64,000 bases of DNA from Candidatus Anstonella stagnisolia (GTDB taxonomy: Archaea > Micrarchaeota > Micrarchaeia > Anstonellales > Anstonellaceae). The notes under the pieces are model-generated. The model worked only from the letters and a program-made list of their open reading frames with translations, did not search any database and was not told the DNA's origin. Shown here piece after piece: positions 10,142 to 19,315 of the stretch. Every line of letters begins with the position of its first letter. Positions within the stretch are counted from its first letter, which is position 1. The translations under genes were made by a program, and so were the position numbers. The stretch covers positions 572,086-636,085 of the forward strand of contig CABMCJ010000004.1 in the NCBI GenBank assembly GCA_902384585.1, written 5' to 3'.

Positions 10142-10768
10142 TTATTTGGAATTGTTAGAAGGAGGCTGGTAATAGGGATTATGAAGTTTGATTTCTATAG
10201 CCAGATCAATACTCGCTAGATTTGCAAGACTTATTACATCATGCCCGCCAGTTACAAGAGCAGAATGATTCATATCCTCTCGTTCTGTTTTCAATGAAGA
10301 AACATCTGCTGCCAAATCATTTTTCCAAACTAGGTTTTGTGCGATTAATGCATCTATCTCAGGATTAGTAAGCATTCTACCAGAACGTATTTCCTGAATA
10401 AGTTTGTTGCATTCCGCAATTCTTTTTTCAGCAATGGTTTTATATTTTTCAACAAATGCCTTATACTTGGGGCTATCCCCACCAAAAGGATTCTCTTTTG
10501 TCGAATACCAGTAAGGCTGTGCAGTCGTGTCTTGTTTGGTCGGCTCTCTTTGCACCTCTGATGCTGCCGCAAATAGTTCTGTTCCGTCTTTCTTCGGCTC
10601 CTGTGTGACTGGCTTGTCCTGAGCAAGTCCCCTTGCGCCAAATAAGCCTACTCCGAGGATAATGGTACCAGTAGTAAGAAGCCTTCGTTTGAAATTAGAA
10701 TTTGACCTAAGCTCTGCTGGCTTAATTCCGGCATGCTGTTCCGTCTGTCTGGCAGTTTTGCTTGCCAT
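10142..10768 (-). CDS. Exported protein with twin-arginine-like signal, unknown function
   Basis: This 208-residue protein has a basic N-terminus with a KRRLL motif followed by a hydrophobic stretch and GARGLAQ, resembling a twin-arginine (Tat) signal or an N-terminal anchor at about residues 28-50. The mature part is polar and mostly helical with no recognised domain. The gene is visibly richer in A+T than its neighbours and uses different codons, which suggests recent acquisition or a fast-evolving gene. It converges with the giant gene on its left, 13 nt away. A GGGAGG Shine-Dalgarno sequence precedes the start at about 12 nt. Confidence 0.65.
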   Translation of the reverse strand: MASKTARQTEQHAGIKPAELRSNSNFKRRLLTTGTIILGVGLFGARGLAQDKPVTQEPKKDGTELFAAASEVQREPTKQDTTAQPYWYSTKENPFGGDSPKYKAFVEKYKTIAEKRIAECNKLIQEIRSGRMLTNPEIDALIAQNLVWKNDLAADVSSLKTEREDMNHSALVTGGHDVISLANLASIDLAIEIKLHNPYYQPPSNNSK

Positions 10769-10822
10769 GTGTGTATTCTACCTCCCTTCCTTTATAATAC
10801 TTACCATAATTTGCTATAAATA

Positions 10823-10840
10823 ACCATGTATAAACATGGT
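10823..10840. repeat. Perfect inverted repeat between divergent genes
   Basis: ACCATGT, a 4-nt spacer ATAA, then ACATGGT form a perfect 7-bp dyad in the space between the divergent exported-protein gene and ftsZ. A second imperfect dyad, CTCCC/GGGAG, lies at 10851-10870. The location fits a regulator binding site or an RNA hairpin; neither is shown. Confidence 0.5.
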
Positions 10841-10951
10841 ATTTGCTACGCTCCCACAGCCTATCGGGAGGGCTGGATATGGGGGCAAAAAGCAGGTGTT
10901 TTTACCTCATAAAAACAAAGAATTATTAAGTGTAGAAGAGTATGGGCAACC

Positions 10952-11911
10952 ATGGCGCTTACGGATGATGGCAAGCCAAAAATAGTTGTTGCGGGAGTGG
11001 GGGGAGCAGGCTGCAACACAATAAACCGGCTTTTAAGGGTAGGGGTGGGGGATGCGCTCCCAATCGCGTTCAATACGGACAAAAAACATCTTGAAATTGT
11101 GCATGAGAAAGCGAGAAAGGTACTTTTGGGCGCTTCGGTAACAAGGGGATTGGGCGCAGGAGGGTTCCCGGAAGTTGCGCAAAAGGCTGCATTAATGTCA
11201 AGAAAGCAGATTGGGGAAATTCTGGATGGAACAGACATGCTTTTTATTGCGGCAGGAATGGGAGGGGGAACCGGAACGGGCGCCTCCCCCGTAATTGCGC
11301 AAATCGCTAAAGAGAAAGGAGCAGTGGTAGTTGCGATTGTCACTTTCCCGTTTGCGATAGAGAAGGCACGGATAAAGAAAGCCCAGCAGGGGCTAAATCG
11401 GCTATTGGAATTTGCGGACACCGTAGTTGTAATAGACAATAACAGGCTCACGGAATACGTGCCGAACCTGCAAATTGAAAAGGCTTTCGAAGTTGCGGAC
11501 GACATTACTGCAAAAGCAATAAGCGGCATTACAAGGACGATTTTGGAGCCCTCGCTCATAAATTTGGACTTTGCGGATTTGAAAACAGTAATGAGCAATG
11601 GGGGAATATCCATGATAGCGGTTGGGGAAGGGCATGGGTACGACAAGGTAAACCAGGCTGTTGAAAATACCCTTAAAAATAAGCTATTGGACGCGGATGT
11701 CACGGACGCAAGGGGAGTAATGGTGCACATTAGCGGCGGCACGGACGTCACGATTGGGGAAGTTAATGGGGCAGGGGAAATGCTCACGGAAAACGTTGCG
11801 AAGAATGCGAACGTGATATTGGGCGCGCGTGCAGAGGCAGGGGTATCGGGCAAGATGGAAGTGATTGCGATATTCACGGGCGTGAGCGTGCCGCTATTTT
11901 TGAGGAAGTAG
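10952..11911 (+). CDS. ftsZ: Cell division GTPase FtsZ
   Basis: This 319-residue protein of the FtsZ/tubulin family polymerises with GTP to form the division ring on the cytoplasmic membrane. The glycine-rich tubulin signature GGGTGTG is present near residue 105, preceded by the GVGGAGCNTINR nucleotide-binding loop near residue 14. The T7-loop region follows, and the protein ends soon after the globular domain, without a long linker tail. An AT-rich TATA-like element (ATTATTAAG, 10921-10929) sits about 25 bp before ATG, suggesting a leaderless or very short-leader mRNA. Its stop codon directly abuts the stop of truD on the other strand. Which of the archaeal FtsZ1/FtsZ2 paralogues it is cannot be decided from this window. 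Confidence 0.95.
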   Translation: MALTDDGKPKIVVAGVGGAGCNTINRLLRVGVGDALPIAFNTDKKHLEIVHEKARKVLLGASVTRGLGAGGFPEVAQKAALMSRKQIGEILDGTDMLFIAAGMGGGTGTGASPVIAQIAKEKGAVVVAIVTFPFAIEKARIKKAQQGLNRLLEFADTVVVIDNNRLTEYVPNLQIEKAFEVADDITAKAISGITRTILEPSLINLDFADLKTVMSNGGISMIAVGEGHGYDKVNQAVENTLKNKLLDADVTDARGVMVHISGGTDVTIGEVNGAGEMLTENVAKNANVILGARAEAGVSGKMEVIAIFTGVSVPLFLRK

Positions 11912-13090
11912 CTAATTTTTCAGAAATTCTCTCATGGCACTTGTTGCATAGGAGCCCGAAGGGAGCGAGAAAGAGAAAACATTTTCCTTGAAAGAGAAAT
12001 TTGTGAGGGGAGAGAGAAGGGCGCGGGGGGAACCTGAAAGGGAAAGCGAAGGGAAACTTTTCACCTTGAAATCGGAAATTGAAATTTCCTCGAATGCAAG
12101 GATTTCTTTTTCAAATTCGTTGGGAACTGAATCAAAGCCGAGAAGCTTTGCAACTACGAAACCGGAAGAACTTTTCTTTGAGATGTCCGGAAAGCCGTAT
12201 TCGTTTGTGGAGCAGAAATATTCCCCATCTAGAAGTTCATTGTAATTCTTCTTTTTTATGCGAAGCGAGAGGTATTCGTTGAAGAGGTGCGACTGGTATG
12301 CGTTTACGAAAAGGAGGGGGAGCTTGTTTGGAAGCTTGTGCAAAGCGCCTACGTAATCGTAGGGGAACTCTGCGAGATGCGCAAGAAGAGTGCGCTCATG
12401 CGTGAGGGGAGGCGGGAAATTCTTTATTGCGGATGCATAGTCTCCGCTTTCTGCTAGCTCTTTTCGCGCATTTGTGAAATCTGGGCGCTCTTCGCCTGTA
12501 TCTGTAAGATAAGAGAGAACTGCTTGGCGGAATTTTCCCTGAAGAAGGAACTTTCCTATTTTGTGAGTGTTGTGGCGCATCCCAAAGCGCTGGGGCCCGA
12601 AATAATTGGGAAACATGCTTGAGAGCTCCTTGAGAATTTTTGGGATGCTGGCGGGCTTCTTGCAGTTATGGACTTTTATTGTGAATTTATTGCCGGTTAC
12701 GTCGCCGATTTTAAGCTGGGAGGGTGAGCCCCATGCGCCAAGTATTTGTATATTTGGGATGCGGAGTGCAAGAATTTGGGAGGGGGAGGTTCCCTGCGCG
12801 CATGCAAGCTGCACAGTGAGGGCATTTTTGTCTTTTTGCCCGCCCACGGACATGCGGGATTTGCTTATTCCGAGCGCGTGCGAAATTTGCACGAGCGCTT
12901 CGGAAGTAGTTAGCATGCGCTTTTGGAGCACAAAGTGGCAGTTTTTGCCTTTTCCCTCCCTTTTTAGAGGGGAATTTATGCGAAGTTCCCCTGCGTATGG
13001 GGAAATCTCCTCCACGAGGAAGTCCTCAGGGGAATTTTTCAGGGTGCCGCCTATTCCGATGGTGCGGGAAAGATAGGGTAAATCGTCCAT
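11912..13090 (-). CDS. truD: tRNA pseudouridine(13) synthase TruD
   Basis: This 392-residue enzyme isomerises U13 in tRNA to pseudouridine. The TruD catalytic motif GQKDK is present, with the presumed catalytic aspartate at residue 87, and conserved TruD blocks follow (for example NYFGPQRFG and NAYQSHLFNEYL). The open frame could extend another 40 codons upstream, but those residues are non-conserved and overlap topA. The ATG at 13090 places the conserved core correctly, so it is preferred. The gene is divergent from topA and converges end to end with ftsZ. Confidence 0.95.
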   Translation of the reverse strand: MDDLPYLSRTIGIGGTLKNSPEDFLVEEISPYAGELRINSPLKREGKGKNCHFVLQKRMLTTSEALVQISHALGISKSRMSVGGQKDKNALTVQLACAQGTSPSQILALRIPNIQILGAWGSPSQLKIGDVTGNKFTIKVHNCKKPASIPKILKELSSMFPNYFGPQRFGMRHNTHKIGKFLLQGKFRQAVLSYLTDTGEERPDFTNARKELAESGDYASAIKNFPPPLTHERTLLAHLAEFPYDYVGALHKLPNKLPLLFVNAYQSHLFNEYLSLRIKKKNYNELLDGEYFCSTNEYGFPDISKKSSSGFVVAKLLGFDSVPNEFEKEILAFEEISISDFKVKSFPSLSLSGSPRALLSPLTNFSFKENVFSFSLPSGSYATSAMREFLKN

Positions 13091-13142
13091 TGGAAGCACT
13101 TGGGTGCGGGATTTTAAAATATGTAAAGTAAAAAACCAGCTT

Positions 13143-15500
13143 ATGCAGCTTATCATTTGCGAAAAGCCGAAAGTTGCGCAAAAGGTAGCTGCAGCCCTTT
13201 CAGGCGGCAAATTTGAGCAAAAGAGGCATGCGGGAGTGAGCTATTTCCTATTGAACCGGAATGGGAAGGAAATTGCGATTGCGCCTGCTGTGGGGCACGT
13301 GTATTCGCTCATGCAGGAGAGCAAGGGGCACGGGTATCCTGTTTTTGACATTAAGTGGGTTCCTGCATATGAGGTGGACAAGGGTGCGGACTATACTAAA
13401 GGATATGTGGAGAGCATTGAGGCGCTTGCGAGAAAGGCGGATGAATTCGTGTGCGCGTGCGACTATGATATTGAGGGAAGCTTAATCGGGTTCAACGTAA
13501 TACGGTTCGCATGCAAAAGCGAAAAGGGAAAAAGGATGAAATTCTCTGCGCTCACGGAAGAAGATTTGATAGATGCGTATGAGGGAATGGGGGAACTGGA
13601 CTACTTGAACGCGTATGCAGGGGAAGCAAGGCACATGCTGGACTGGTTTTACGGGATTAATTTGAGCAGGGCGCTCATGGAAGCGATTAGGAAGAGCGGG
13701 AAATACCAGGTAATGAGCATTGGGCGCGTGCAGGGGCCATCCTTGCACATACTTGCGAGCAGGGAAAAAGAGATTGTTGCGTTTAAACCGATTCCGTACT
13801 GGCAGTTGTTTGCACTGTGCAAGGCAGTGAAATTCACGCACGTAAAAGAGAGATTTTTGAAAAAGGAAGAGGCGAGCGCGGCACTAAAAGCGTCTACGAA
13901 TGAGGGGATTGTGGAGAGCGTGGAGGCAAGGGAGTACGCGCAAAACCCGCTGCCGCCTTTTGACCTTACGGACTTGCAGGTGGAAGCGTACAAGCAGTTC
14001 TCCTTTGCGCCTGCACAAACTTTGCAGATGGCACAAACTCTTTATGAAAGCTCATTAATCTCATATCCGAGAACTGCGTCGCAAAAATTGCCGGAAAAGC
14101 TGAACTTGGCAAAAATAATAAACGCAATTGCAAAGCAGGGGGAATATGCGAAAAGCGCGGGAGAGCTTATTGCAAAAAAGAGGTTCAAGCCGTTTGAAGG
14201 GAAAAAAGAAGACCCGGCGCACCCTGCAATACACCCTACCGGGCAGGCTGGGCAGATGGGGGAAAAGGAAAAGAAACTTTACGATTTGATTGTGAGGAGA
14301 TTCTTGTCTTGCTTTGCGGAAGCTGCAAAGAGGGAAAGCATGAAAGTTGTGCTGGACTGCAATGCGCAGAGGTATTCTGTTACGGGAAATCGGACTGTGG
14401 AGCAGGGATGGTTTGCGCACTATGCACCATATGTGAAGCTTGAGGAGACTACGCTTCCCTCTTTCGTGAAGGGAGAAAAAGTGCACGTGGATGAGTTCAA
14501 GATGGAGGAAAAGAAAACGCAGCCTCCAAAAAGGTATACGCCTGCGTCCCTCATAAGTGAATTGGAGGATAGGGAGCTTGGGACAAAAGCTACGCGCGCG
14601 GTGATTGTGGACACGCTTTTCAAGAGGGGGTATCTTTCGGGCAGCAAGAGCATCGGAGTTACTCCTTTTGGGATGGCGGTGCACGATACGCTTGCGAAAA
14701 ATGCGCCGGAGATATTGGATGAGGAGCTTACGAGGAACATAGAGAAAGAGATGGAACTTATCACAGAGGGGCGGGTGCAAAAGGAAACTGCGGTTGAGGA
14801 CGGGAAAAAGATTCTCATAAAAATACTTGAGGAATTTAGGGAAAAAGAAAAGGAAATCGGGCTTGAGCTTGCAATGGGGCTGAGGCAAAAGGAAGTTGGG
14901 GGCAGCCTCCTTGGAAAATGCAACAAATGCAAGGATGGGGAGCTTCGGATTATCCGCTCAAAGGCGGGAAACCAGTTTGTGGGATGCTCAAACTATCCAA
15001 CGTGCACGAACACGTACTCGCTTCCAAGAGAGGCGAAGATAGAGGCGCTTGGGAGGATGTGCGAAAAGTGCGGCACGCCCATGGTGAAGGTAATACGCAG
15101 GGCGCAGAGGCCGTTTGAGATGTGCCTTTCAATGAGCTGCGAGACGAAAAACGATACAGGGGGCGGGATGTTCAAGAGCAGGACTGTTGTTATTGAGGCA
15201 GGGGCGACGCCGCCTGCGCAGAAAACTGCGATTGATGCGCCTAAAGCAAAAACGACGGTTGTGCAAAAGCCCGCACAAACACCAGCACAGCCAAAAACAA
15301 CAGTAATGGTGCAAAAACCAGTATCGGCACAGCCGTCCGTGCAACCAAAAACTATAGTTATTCAGAAACCGCAAGTTGCTGCACAGCCTCAAGAGGAATT
15401 CAAGGCTATTGAAGAGATAAAAAAGAAGGCAACGCGCGTGAAAAAGCCAGTTAAACTTGGGAAAGCCGGAGCCGCATTGGCGAAAAAGGGCAAAAAGTAG
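13143..15500 (+). CDS. topA: DNA topoisomerase I (type IA)
   Basis: This 785-residue enzyme relaxes DNA by cutting one strand through a tyrosine. The Toprim start (IICEKPKVAQK) is at the very N-terminus, the acidic DYDIEG motif near residue 112, and the active-site tyrosine is Tyr308 in SYPRT. Two C-terminal four-cysteine zinc modules are visible (CNKC...CSNYPTC and CEKC...C....C, roughly residues 590-680). An unusual Lys/Gln/Pro/Val-rich tail of about 100 residues follows, with repeats related to PKTTVMVQKPV. The chosen ATG (13143) sits immediately before the Toprim domain; an earlier in-frame start at 13104 adds only non-conserved residues. The tail probably contacts DNA non-specifically (inference from charge). 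Confidence 0.95.
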   Translation: MQLIICEKPKVAQKVAAALSGGKFEQKRHAGVSYFLLNRNGKEIAIAPAVGHVYSLMQESKGHGYPVFDIKWVPAYEVDKGADYTKGYVESIEALARKADEFVCACDYDIEGSLIGFNVIRFACKSEKGKRMKFSALTEEDLIDAYEGMGELDYLNAYAGEARHMLDWFYGINLSRALMEAIRKSGKYQVMSIGRVQGPSLHILASREKEIVAFKPIPYWQLFALCKAVKFTHVKERFLKKEEASAALKASTNEGIVESVEAREYAQNPLPPFDLTDLQVEAYKQFSFAPAQTLQMAQTLYESSLISYPRTASQKLPEKLNLAKIINAIAKQGEYAKSAGELIAKKRFKPFEGKKEDPAHPAIHPTGQAGQMGEKEKKLYDLIVRRFLSCFAEAAKRESMKVVLDCNAQRYSVTGNRTVEQGWFAHYAPYVKLEETTLPSFVKGEKVHVDEFKMEEKKTQPPKRYTPASLISELEDRELGTKATRAVIVDTLFKRGYLSGSKSIGVTPFGMAVHDTLAKNAPEILDEELTRNIEKEMELITEGRVQKETAVEDGKKILIKILEEFREKEKEIGLELAMGLRQKEVGGSLLGKCNKCKDGELRIIRSKAGNQFVGCSNYPTCTNTYSLPREAKIEALGRMCEKCGTPMVKVIRRAQRPFEMCLSMSCETKNDTGGGMFKSRTVVIEAGATPPAQKTAIDAPKAKTTVVQKPAQTPAQPKTTVMVQKPVSAQPSVQPKTIVIQKPQVAAQPQEEFKAIEEIKKKATRVKKPVKLGKAGAALAKKGKK

Positions 15501-15537
15501 GTGAGCTATGTGCACGGATTCAGGGCGCACCAGCAAC

Positions 15538-15546
15538 GTTTAAATG
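15538..15546 (+). promoter_or_regulatory. TATA box of gatD
   Basis: GTTTAAATG ends 22 bp before the preferred gatD ATG at 15568. This is the archaeal TATA-to-start-site distance, so the mRNA would be leaderless. It supports that start over the upstream in-frame ATG at 15544, which lies inside the box itself. Confidence 0.6.
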
Positions 15547-15567
15547 CCTCATCCTCGTTCTCATCCT

Positions 15568-16965
15568 ATGTATTCAAAGGACGCGCAAAAGCTGCTTAAG
15601 GGTGCAAAAGTGGGGGATGAGCTAAGGCTGCACACTTCTGAAAAGGAATATTCAGGGATACTTATGCCGCACCCTGACAACGGGGATGAGAATTGCGTTG
15701 TGCTCAAACTTTCCTCAGGGTACAATGTGGGGATAGATGCGGGGAAAATTTCTAGGGTGGACGTGCTGCAAAAGGGAAAAGGGATTGTTGTAGGAAGCGC
15801 GGCAAAGAAAAACGCGGGCGGGAGTACGGGAAAAACTTCTGATGCGGGCAAGAGCGCGGGTTCTGTTTTTCAAAGCGGTGAGGGAAAGGAATTTGTTTCT
15901 CTTCTTGGGTGCGGAGGGACTATCGCATCCAAAGTGGAATACAAGACGGGTGCAGTATATCCTGCCTCAAAGCCTGAGGAAATAATGGAAAGCTTCCCGA
16001 ACATTTCAAAAATTTCCAATATAAGGAGCAGGGTGCTTTTCCAGCTCCTCTCCGAGGACATGGCACCTAGGCACTGGAGCGCGATTGCGGGGGAAGTTGC
16101 GGACGAGATAAAGAGCGGCCCGCAGGGAGTTGTTCTCATGCATGGGACAGACACAATGGGATACACTTCCGCTGCACTTTCTTTCATGCTGCAGGAATTG
16201 CCAATGCCGGTTGTGCTCACGGGAAGCCAACGCTCTTCAGATAGGCCTTCCTCTGATGCGGACGTGAATGTTACGGGCGCAATGCTTGCTGCAAAAAGCG
16301 ACATTGCACAGGTAATGGTGTGCATGCACAAGGGAATGAGCGATGATGTGTGCTCACTGCATTCCGGAGTGCGCGTAAGGAAATTCCACACGAGCAGGAG
16401 GGATGCGTTTGCATCCGTGAATGCAAAGCCTGTTGGGGAAGCGGATGTCGTAAAGGGAGAAGTGCGCGCATTTGGGGAGCATCGGAAAAGGGACATGAAA
16501 AGGAAACTCAAGCTCTTTGAAAAAGTGAATGAGAATGTTGCGCTTGTGTGGGTGTATCCGGGAATGGACGAGAAATTCGTAAAGAAGCTTGGGGACTTTG
16601 ACGGGGTTGTGCTTGCGTGCACGGGAATCGGGCATGCGCCCGTGAATGCATTTGGAACTAAAGATGCGAACAGCATTTTGCCTGCGCTTGAGAAAATCAT
16701 GGATGCGGGAACGCTTGTTGCGCTTGCGCCGCAGACGATTTTTGGACGGATAAATATGGACATTTATACTACTGGAAGGCTGCTTAAGAAAGCCGGAGTA
16801 ATCGGTGACTTGTGCGACTGGCTGCCTGAGACTGCGTATGCGAAAATGTGCTGGGCGCTTGGGCAGGAGAGGAAGAAGGAAAAAGCGGCTGGACTTATGA
16901 TGAGGAATATTGCAGGGGAAATAAGCGAAAGAAGCGCAATGGATGAGAGAGTGGAATTTGGATAG
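15568..16965 (+). CDS. gatD: Glutamyl-tRNA(Gln) amidotransferase subunit D
   Basis: This 465-residue protein is the asparaginase-like subunit of archaeal GatDE, which releases ammonia from glutamine or asparagine so that GatE can convert Glu-tRNA(Gln) to Gln-tRNA(Gln). The catalytic residues of the family are visible: Thr118 in GCGGTIAS, Thr194 and Asp195 in HGTDT, and Lys272 in RKFHTSRR. An N-terminal domain of about 100 residues precedes the asparaginase domain, with a Gly/Ser/Lys-rich linker. The gene is followed after 11 nt by a small membrane-protein gene and then by gatE, so the two subunits are split by an extra gene. Presence of GatDE implies that no glutaminyl-tRNA synthetase is needed. 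Confidence 0.96.
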   Translation: MYSKDAQKLLKGAKVGDELRLHTSEKEYSGILMPHPDNGDENCVVLKLSSGYNVGIDAGKISRVDVLQKGKGIVVGSAAKKNAGGSTGKTSDAGKSAGSVFQSGEGKEFVSLLGCGGTIASKVEYKTGAVYPASKPEEIMESFPNISKISNIRSRVLFQLLSEDMAPRHWSAIAGEVADEIKSGPQGVVLMHGTDTMGYTSAALSFMLQELPMPVVLTGSQRSSDRPSSDADVNVTGAMLAAKSDIAQVMVCMHKGMSDDVCSLHSGVRVRKFHTSRRDAFASVNAKPVGEADVVKGEVRAFGEHRKRDMKRKLKLFEKVNENVALVWVYPGMDEKFVKKLGDFDGVVLACTGIGHAPVNAFGTKDANSILPALEKIMDAGTLVALAPQTIFGRINMDIYTTGRLLKKAGVIGDLCDWLPETAYAKMCWALGQERKKEKAAGLMMRNIAGEISERSAMDERVEFG

Positions 16966-16976
16966 GGGGGATTTTC

Positions 16977-17522
16977 ATGGCAATGGCTGGAATGGCAAGC
17001 GCACCAAAAAGCGTGCAGGCAAAGGCAACGAAAAACTACGTGGCGCAGTACAAAAAAGTCATGGATGACGTTGTTGCCGCGTGCGGCGGGGACGATGACA
17101 GGGCGAACCAGATGATAGACGAGCTTAATGAGGAGTACAAGAAAGCATCAAGGGAACTTGAGAAGCTCGGGGCAAGGTATGAGGGCGACACGAACTCGTT
17201 TGGATACAGGAGGGACAAGGACAAGCTCATGATGGAACTAAGGCACGAGATGGACAGCATAATAGAGAAATACGTGCCGCATGCGCGCGACCACACGCAC
17301 GACTTGTTTGTGGGGGCATCCTTGGCGGTTGCGGCAGTCACGCTTCCATTTGCGGTCCCTACGCTCACGGTATTCTCGCTTGCAACAGGGCTTATTGCTG
17401 CTGGCGGCACCTACCTTGCGGGGTATAATGTAGTGAAAAACTGGCCTGCGCTTGCAACAAAGGCAAACGTGCGCGAGATGATTGCGCAAACGGGCGGGAA
17501 AGTCAGGATAGGGAAGAGATAA
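16977..17522 (+). CDS. Small two-helix membrane protein between gatD and gatE
   Basis: This 181-residue protein has a charged, helical first part (about residues 1-110, likely coiled coil). A hydrophobic region at about 112-155 follows that can form two membrane helices (SLAVAAVTLPFAVPTLTVF and LATGLIAAGGTYLAGYNVV), and a short basic tail ends it. No family is recognised. It is translationally coupled to gatE: the stop TAA and the gatE ATG share one base. It sits 11 nt after gatD, so it is embedded in the amidotransferase operon. It may be an accidental passenger or could tether the complex to the membrane; nothing in the sequence decides. Confidence 0.75.
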   Translation: MAMAGMASAPKSVQAKATKNYVAQYKKVMDDVVAACGGDDDRANQMIDELNEEYKKASRELEKLGARYEGDTNSFGYRRDKDKLMMELRHEMDSIIEKYVPHARDHTHDLFVGASLAVAAVTLPFAVPTLTVFSLATGLIAAGGTYLAGYNVVKNWPALATKANVREMIAQTGGKVRIGKR

Positions 17523-19315
17523 TGGCAATAAAATGCGGGCTTGAAATCCACCAGAGGCTTTCTGGGAAGAAACTTTTTTGCAACTGCCCTGCGCACGTTG
17601 AGGGGCTGAAATCTGAAGGGGCGTTTAGCAGGAAGCTTGCTGCTGCAAAGAGCGAGCTGGGAAAATCCGACATTGCTGTTTCCTTTGAGGTTGCGAAAGA
17701 GAAAACTTTTGAGTACTCTTTTTCGGAATGCAGCGCGTGCCTTGTGGAGGCGGACGAGGAGCCGCCGCACAAATTAAATGAGGAAGCGCTTGCGGTCGTT
17801 GTTGCGCTTTGCAAATCACTTGGGAGCGCGCTTGTGGATGAAGTGCATGTTATGCGCAAGCTTGTAATAGACGGAAGCAACACTACGGGTTTCCAGAGGA
17901 CTGCGATTGTTGGGACTGGAGGGAAGCTTGCAACAAGCAAAGGGGACGTGCGCATAAGCACTGTGTGCATAGAGGAGGAGAGTTGCGCAATTGGGGAGGA
18001 GGGGAAAACTTCTTTTTCGCTGGATAGATTGGGAATACCGCTTATTGAAATTGCAACTGAGCCGGACGTTGTGGATGCTGCGCACGCAAAAGAGACTGCG
18101 CTTGGAATTGGAACGCTTCTTAGGATGAGCAATTGCGTGCAGCGAGGTATTGGAACTATTAGGCAGGACGTGAACATTTCAGTTGATGGCGGGAATAGGG
18201 TGGAGATAAAGGGGCTGCAGGAATTGGGCATGATGGAAACGCTCGTGCAAAAAGAGGAGCAGAGGCAGAGGAAGCTTGCACAAATTGGGGAGGAAGTACA
18301 GAAGAGAAGCAATGGGAAATTTGAGATAGGGGAGCAAAAAATAGTGGATGTGAGCGAAATATTCCTTGAGAGCAAATGCGCGCTTGTGAAAAAGGGAATG
18401 CAGGCTGGCGGGGTTGTGCTTGGGATATGCGTTCCGTTCCATGCAGGGCTTCTTGGGAAGGAAGTGTATGAGGGAAGGAGATATGGGAGTGAAGTGAGCG
18501 ATTATGCAAAGGCTGCTGGAGTGCGAGGCATTATACATTCGGACGAGGACATGGAGAAGTATGGCATAAGCGAAGATGAGGTTACGGAGCTGCGATTTGC
18601 GCTCTCGTGCAAGAAAGAGGATGCGTTCGTACTTGTTGTTGCAAAAGAGAAAATTGCGCAGGCTGCGCTTTCCCTTGCGCTAAAGAGATTGGAAGGTGCG
18701 GCTACGCTGGGAGAGACGCGCAGGGCGCACCCGGATGGGAGCTCTTCCTTTATGCGCCCGCTTGCAGGGGGGGCGAGAATGTATCCGGAAACGGACGTTG
18801 AGCCTATAAGAATAGATGAGGTGCTCTTGAAGAAAGCCGGGAAAATAAAAATAGAGAGCCCGGAAGAAAAACTTGCAGGGCTTTGCAAAATATTGCCTGA
18901 GCACATGGCAAAAAGGATGCTTATGTCTCGGAATTTGGGGATTTTTGAGAGGATTGTGGAAGAAGGGATTGCGCCCCTGCTTGCTGCAACTGTGCTGGAA
19001 GATACGCTTGTTGCATTAAGACGGGAGAATGTGGCGGTTGAGAGGATTGATGAGGAGAGATTAATTGCGGTCTTTGAGGAATACAGGAGCGGGAAAATTA
19101 CGAAGGCGGCGATTGGGGAACTTCTTAGGGCGGTTGCAAACGAGCCGCAAAAGGAAATGAGTGCGCTGGTACGGGAAAAGGGATTGGCAAAGATTAGCGG
19201 AGTTGAACTTGCAACTCTTGTAAAAGCCGAGAATGCGCAACTTGGGGCAATAATGGCGAAATACCGCCTTCGGGTGGATGCGGCTGAAGTGCAAAAATTG
19301 CTCAAGAAGAATTAA
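17522..19315 (+). CDS. gatE: Glutamyl-tRNA(Gln) amidotransferase subunit E
   Basis: This 597-residue GatB/GatE family protein is the kinase/transamidase subunit that activates Glu-tRNA(Gln) and uses ammonia from GatD. It begins with the family signature GLEIHQRLSGKKLFCNC. It then shows the conserved GIGTIRQDVNIS and VEIKGLQEL blocks (about residues 205-240), an insertion domain as in archaeal GatE (about 285-415), and a helical tail with the YqeY-like tRNA-binding domain at the C-terminus. The length is normal for the family. Its start overlaps the upstream gene by one base, and it converges with the Cys-rich gene with a 4-nt overlap. Confidence 0.96.
   Translation: MAIKCGLEIHQRLSGKKLFCNCPAHVEGLKSEGAFSRKLAAAKSELGKSDIAVSFEVAKEKTFEYSFSECSACLVEADEEPPHKLNEEALAVVVALCKSLGSALVDEVHVMRKLVIDGSNTTGFQRTAIVGTGGKLATSKGDVRISTVCIEEESCAIGEEGKTSFSLDRLGIPLIEIATEPDVVDAAHAKETALGIGTLLRMSNCVQRGIGTIRQDVNISVDGGNRVEIKGLQELGMMETLVQKEEQRQRKLAQIGEEVQKRSNGKFEIGEQKIVDVSEIFLESKCALVKKGMQAGGVVLGICVPFHAGLLGKEVYEGRRYGSEVSDYAKAAGVRGIIHSDEDMEKYGISEDEVTELRFALSCKKEDAFVLVVAKEKIAQAALSLALKRLEGAATLGETRRAHPDGSSSFMRPLAGGARMYPETDVEPIRIDEVLLKKAGKIKIESPEEKLAGLCKILPEHMAKRMLMSRNLGIFERIVEEGIAPLLAATVLEDTLVALRRENVAVERIDEERLIAVFEEYRSGKITKAAIGELLRAVANEPQKEMSALVREKGLAKISGVELATLVKAENAQLGAIMAKYRLRVDAAEVQKLLKKN

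Noticed and set aside
10129-10950. Integrated element around the AT-rich gene
   Set aside because: No integrase, transposase, tRNA-derived attachment site or long flanking repeats were found.
13104-13142. Longer N-terminus of topoisomerase I
   Set aside because: The residues before MQLIICEKPK are unconserved and the frame runs into the truD upstream region.
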